Below, in pieces: positions 5,413 through 7,676 of a stretch of DNA of 7,676 nucleotides. A program made the translations under genes and the position numbers. Numbering within the stretch: position 1 is the first letter of the stretch; each line of letters opens with the position of its first letter. Source of the DNA: Comamonadaceae bacterium (GTDB lineage: Bacteria; Pseudomonadota; Gammaproteobacteria; Burkholderiales; Burkholderiaceae); assembly GCA_947505915.1 (NCBI GenBank), contig CANNNH010000062.1, forward strand, positions 1 to 7,676. The letters run 5' to 3'. Below the pieces are notes generated by a model, which saw nothing but the letters and a program-made list of their open reading frames with translations, made no database searches and had not been told where the DNA came from.

Positions 5413-6921
5413 ATGTCATCTTCATTTTCAAATCTCAATCTGGCCGAGCCGATTGCCCGTGCCGTGGCCGAAATGGGCTACGAGTCCATGACGCCCATCC
5501 AGGAACAGGCCATTCCCATTGTTTTGCAGGGCAAAGACGTGATGGGCGCAGCCCAGACGGGCACCGGCAAAACAGCCGCTTTTTCCTTGCCGCTGCTGCA
5601 GCGCATGATGGCCCACGAAAACCCATCGACCTCGCCGGCCCGCCACCCGGTGCGCGCGCTGGTGCTCTTGCCCACACGCGAGCTGGCCGACCAGGTGGCC
5701 CAGCAGGTCAAGTTGTATGCCAAGCACACCAACTTGCGCTGCGCCGTAGTGTTTGGCGGTATCGACATGAAGCCGCAAACAGCAGAGCTTAAAAAAGGTG
5801 TCGAGGTGCTGGTGGCCACGCCGGGTCGTTTGCTGGACCACATCGAGGCCAAGAACGCGGTGCTCAACCAGGTCGAGTACGTGGTGCTCGACGAGGCCGA
5901 CCGCATGCTGGACATCGGCTTTTTGCCCGACCTGCAGCGCATCCTGAGCTACCTGCCCAAAAAACGCATCACCTTGCTGTTTTCGGCCACTTTCTCGCCC
6001 GAGATCAAACGTCTGGCGTCGAGCTACCTGCAAGACCCCGTCACCATTGAGGTGGCCCGCTCCAATGCCACGGCCTCGACCGTGGAGCAGCATTTCTACA
6101 GTGTGGGCGCCGACGACAAGCGCCGCGCACTGCACCAGATTCTCAAAGCCCGCGAGCTCAAGCAAGCCTTTGTCTTCGTCAACAGCAAGCTCGGTTGCGC
6201 GCGGCTGGCACGATCGCTGGAGCGTGAAGGTTTGAAGACCACGGCCTTGCATGGAGATAAAAGCCAGGACGAGCGGCTCAAAGCGCTTGAAGCCTTCAAA
6301 AAGGGCGAAGTTGATTTGTTGGTGTGCACCGACGTGGCAGCCCGCGGCCTGGACATCAAAGACGTGCCGGCGGTGTTCAACTTTGACGTGCCTTTCAACG
6401 CCGAAGACTATGTGCACCGCATCGGCCGCACCGGCCGCGCCGGCGCTTCGGGCCTGGCGGTGAGCTTTGTCGCTCCCAGCGACACGCGGTTGGTGGCGGA
6501 CATTGAAAAACTGATCAACGCCAAGATCGAGATCGAGCCGGTGGAGTTTGAAGAAGACCGCCCGCGCATCAGCGAGCAAGGCCGCATCAACGACGGCCGC
6601 CGCATGTACCGTGAAGCTGAGGGCTCCGAACAGCCTGACGAGCCGGGTGTTGCCGCGCCGGCACCGCGGGAGCGTCGCGAAATTCGTGAAACGCGCGAAG
6701 CGCGTGAGCCGCGTGAGCGCCGCGAGTACGCGCCGCGCCGCAGCAACGGGCCGCGAGACCCTTTCTTTGACCAGCCCTACGAGTCTGGTCAGCCTGCGCA
6801 AGAGCAGCCGGCCTGGGAAACTGCCGCCAAGTCTGCATCGCCGCGCGGCATTTCGGCCAACATCAAACCCAAGAAAAAAGTGGCTGCACTTTTCAAGACA
6901 GTCACCGAACCGCAGACCTGA
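5413..6921 (+). CDS. rhlE: ATP-dependent DEAD-box RNA helicase, RhlE type
   Basis: This 502-residue helicase unwinds short RNA duplexes using ATP. RhlE-type enzymes act in ribosome maturation, RNA turnover and cold adaptation. The full motif set is present: Q-motif region GYESMTPIQEQAIP (22-35), motif I AQTGTGKT (47-54), Ia PTRELA (87-92), GG (115-116), TPGR (136-139), motif II DEAD (160-163), SAT (191-193), FVFVNSK (253-259), HGDKSQDER (280-288), motif V ARGLDI (310-315) and motif VI HRIGRTGRAG (335-344). The core ends near residue 390. A basic, disordered tail follows, with seven consecutive x-Arg-Glu triplets at 418-438. The end, PRGISANIKPKKKVAALFKTV, resembles betaproteobacterial RhlE proteins. 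The gene has its own gap upstream and a strong terminator downstream, so it is likely monocistronic. RhlE is preferred over DbpA, SrmB or CsdA because the tail lacks their RNA-recognition or long CsdA-type domains. Confidence 0.93.
   Translation: MSSSFSNLNLAEPIARAVAEMGYESMTPIQEQAIPIVLQGKDVMGAAQTGTGKTAAFSLPLLQRMMAHENPSTSPARHPVRALVLLPTRELADQVAQQVKLYAKHTNLRCAVVFGGIDMKPQTAELKKGVEVLVATPGRLLDHIEAKNAVLNQVEYVVLDEADRMLDIGFLPDLQRILSYLPKKRITLLFSATFSPEIKRLASSYLQDPVTIEVARSNATASTVEQHFYSVGADDKRRALHQILKARELKQAFVFVNSKLGCARLARSLEREGLKTTALHGDKSQDERLKALEAFKKGEVDLLVCTDVAARGLDIKDVPAVFNFDVPFNAEDYVHRIGRTGRAGASGLAVSFVAPSDTRLVADIEKLINAKIEIEPVEFEEDRPRISEQGRINDGRRMYREAEGSEQPDEPGVAAPAPRERREIRETREAREPRERREYAPRRSNGPRDPFFDQPYESGQPAQEQPAWETAAKSASPRGISANIKPKKKVAALFKTVTEPQT
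6664..6726 (+). repeat. Nine-base tandem periodicity coding for seven x-Arg-Glu triplets in the RhlE tail
   Basis: Seven consecutive codon triplets encode PRE, RRE, IRE, TRE, ARE, PRE and RRE. The DNA is a degenerate 9-base tandem repeat with mixed Arg (CGT/CGC/CGG) and Glu (GAA/GAG) codons. The synonymous variation suggests the protein pattern is kept rather than freshly duplicated. Confidence 0.8.
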
Positions 6922-6935
6922 GCGCTACGCCCCCC

Positions 6936-6972
6936 AAAAAAGCCCGGCTCATTGCGATGCCGGGCTTTTTTT
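6936..6972. terminator. Bidirectional rho-independent terminator between rhlE and apaH
   Basis: GCCCGGC (6942-6948) and GCCGGGC (6959-6965) form a perfect 7-bp stem with a 10-base loop. The stem is flanked by AAAAAA on the left and TTTTTTT on the right, so it can terminate transcription from both convergent genes. The last codons and the stop of apaH lie inside it, with the stop at 6949-6951 in the loop. Confidence 0.93.
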
Positions 6973-7676
6973 GTTTGTCTTCATGGCTTCACACCCTACA
7001 GAGATCAATTCGTAAGTGCCAGCCGCCTGGCCCAAGCGTGCCGCTGTCAGGCAGCCGCCCCAGACGCAACCTGTGTCCAGGGCCAGTGTGTTGTCACGCA
7101 GGCGTGGCCCGGTGTCCAGCGCATCCAGTCCCACGGTGGACCAATGGCCAAAAGCAATCGGCGTGCCCGCCGAAAGTCGGCCCGGCACATGGAACCAGGG
7201 CATGAAGCCCTGGGGCGCTGTGCTGGCAGCGCCCTTGGTTTGAAATTCCATTTCACCTTCCGGGCTGCAAAAACGCAGGCGTGTGAGCGCGTTGACGATC
7301 ACGCGCAGTCGGTCGTTGCCACGCAGGTCCTCGTGCCATAGCGCTGGCGAGTTGCCGTACATGCCGGTCAAAAAATCCATCCACTGCGGGCTGCGCAGCG
7401 CATGCTCGACTTCGCTGGCCAGCTCCAGCGTGCGCGTTATCGTCCACTGGGGCAGCACGCCGGCATGCACCAACAGCCAGCCTTCTACCTGCAAGGCCAT
7501 GTGTTGGTGGCGAACCCAGTCCAGCCAGGCCGTGCGCTGCGGCGATTGCAGGATTGCATCCAGGGTGTCGCCGCGGTGCTGCGGGCGCAGACCGTAGCCC
7601 ACCATCAGCAGGTGCAGGTCGTGGTTGCCGAGCAGGCACCGGGCTGAATCACCCATGTCTGCCAGGGTTTGCAGCA
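6949..7676 (-). CDS. apaH: Symmetrical bis(5'-nucleosyl)-tetraphosphatase (Ap4A hydrolase), 5' end outside window
   Basis: ApaH splits diadenosine tetraphosphate into two ADP and in enterobacteria also removes Np4A caps from RNA. It is a cytoplasmic metallophosphatase of the PPP type. About 241 codons are visible. The frame is open to the right edge (…LQTLAD before an internal ATG at 7654-7656), and about 40 N-terminal residues with the first metal motif (GDxxG) are missing compared with E. coli ApaH (about 280). Visible motifs, numbered from that internal ATG, are LGNHDLHLL (9-17, metal ligands and catalytic His), LLVHAGVLPQW (61-71), NDRLRVIVNALTRLRFC (114-130), PWFHVPGR (153-160), FGHWSTVGL (169-177, metal-binding His) and LDTGCVWGGCLTAARL (193-208). 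The order and content match ApaH rather than generic Ser/Thr phosphatases. The C-terminal codons run through the shared terminator stem. Confidence 0.95.
   Translation of the reverse strand, partial: LQTLADMGDSARCLLGNHDLHLLMVGYGLRPQHRGDTLDAILQSPQRTAWLDWVRHQHMALQVEGWLLVHAGVLPQWTITRTLELASEVEHALRSPQWMDFLTGMYGNSPALWHEDLRGNDRLRVIVNALTRLRFCSPEGEMEFQTKGAASTAPQGFMPWFHVPGRLSAGTPIAFGHWSTVGLDALDTGPRLRDNTLALDTGCVWGGCLTAARLGQAAGTYELISVGCEAMKTNKKSPASQ

Noticed and set aside
5428..6801. A 457-codon open frame on the minus strand across nearly all of rhlE
   Set aside because: It mirrors a gene with every DEAD-box motif. Its composition (His, Arg, Gln, Val rich, no recognisable domain) is what antisense of GC-rich coding DNA yields.

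Overview
The window looks like ordinary chromosome from a GC-rich betaproteobacterium in Burkholderiales, most likely Comamonadaceae (Rhodoferax/Polaromonas-like). The evidence is strong G/C bias at third codon positions, the gene families present, the YbfB/YjiJ-type transporter, the 'KKKVAALF' tail of the RhlE-type helicase, and TAGAAT/TACAAT/GACAAT boxes close to start codons. The genus is an inference. I see no insertion sequence, phage gene, CRISPR array, rRNA or tRNA.

Layout, left to right. (1) The window opens inside an adenosine/adenine deaminase gene (5' end missing). Its stop codon overlaps the start of a 12-TM MFS transporter by one base (TGATG), and a hairpin with a T-run closes this pair. 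(2) A periplasmic BMP-family substrate-binding protein gene follows, with a structured leader. (3) After a 72-base gap holding a REP-like palindrome comes guanine deaminase (guaD). (4) Ten bases later dCTP deaminase (dcd) begins, followed by a small two-helix membrane protein of unknown function. (5) Next is the DEAD-box RNA helicase gene rhlE, with an Arg/Glu triplet-repeat tail. (6) A strong bidirectional terminator separates rhlE from a convergent apaH gene (Ap4A hydrolase), whose 5' end runs off the right edge.

The first half reads as a purine-salvage/catabolism neighbourhood. The Add-family enzyme makes hypoxanthine (or inosine) and GuaD makes xanthine, while the BMP protein probably captures purines or nucleosides in the periplasm. 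The matching ABC ATPase and permeases are not in the window. dcd supplies dUTP for dTMP synthesis and probably belongs with the purine genes by adjacency only. rhlE and apaH are unrelated RNA- and nucleotide-housekeeping genes.

I found no convincing new biological system. The items most worth a second look are the structured leader of the BMP gene, the REP-like palindrome before guaD, and the adenine-deaminase-like active-site signature of the first gene.
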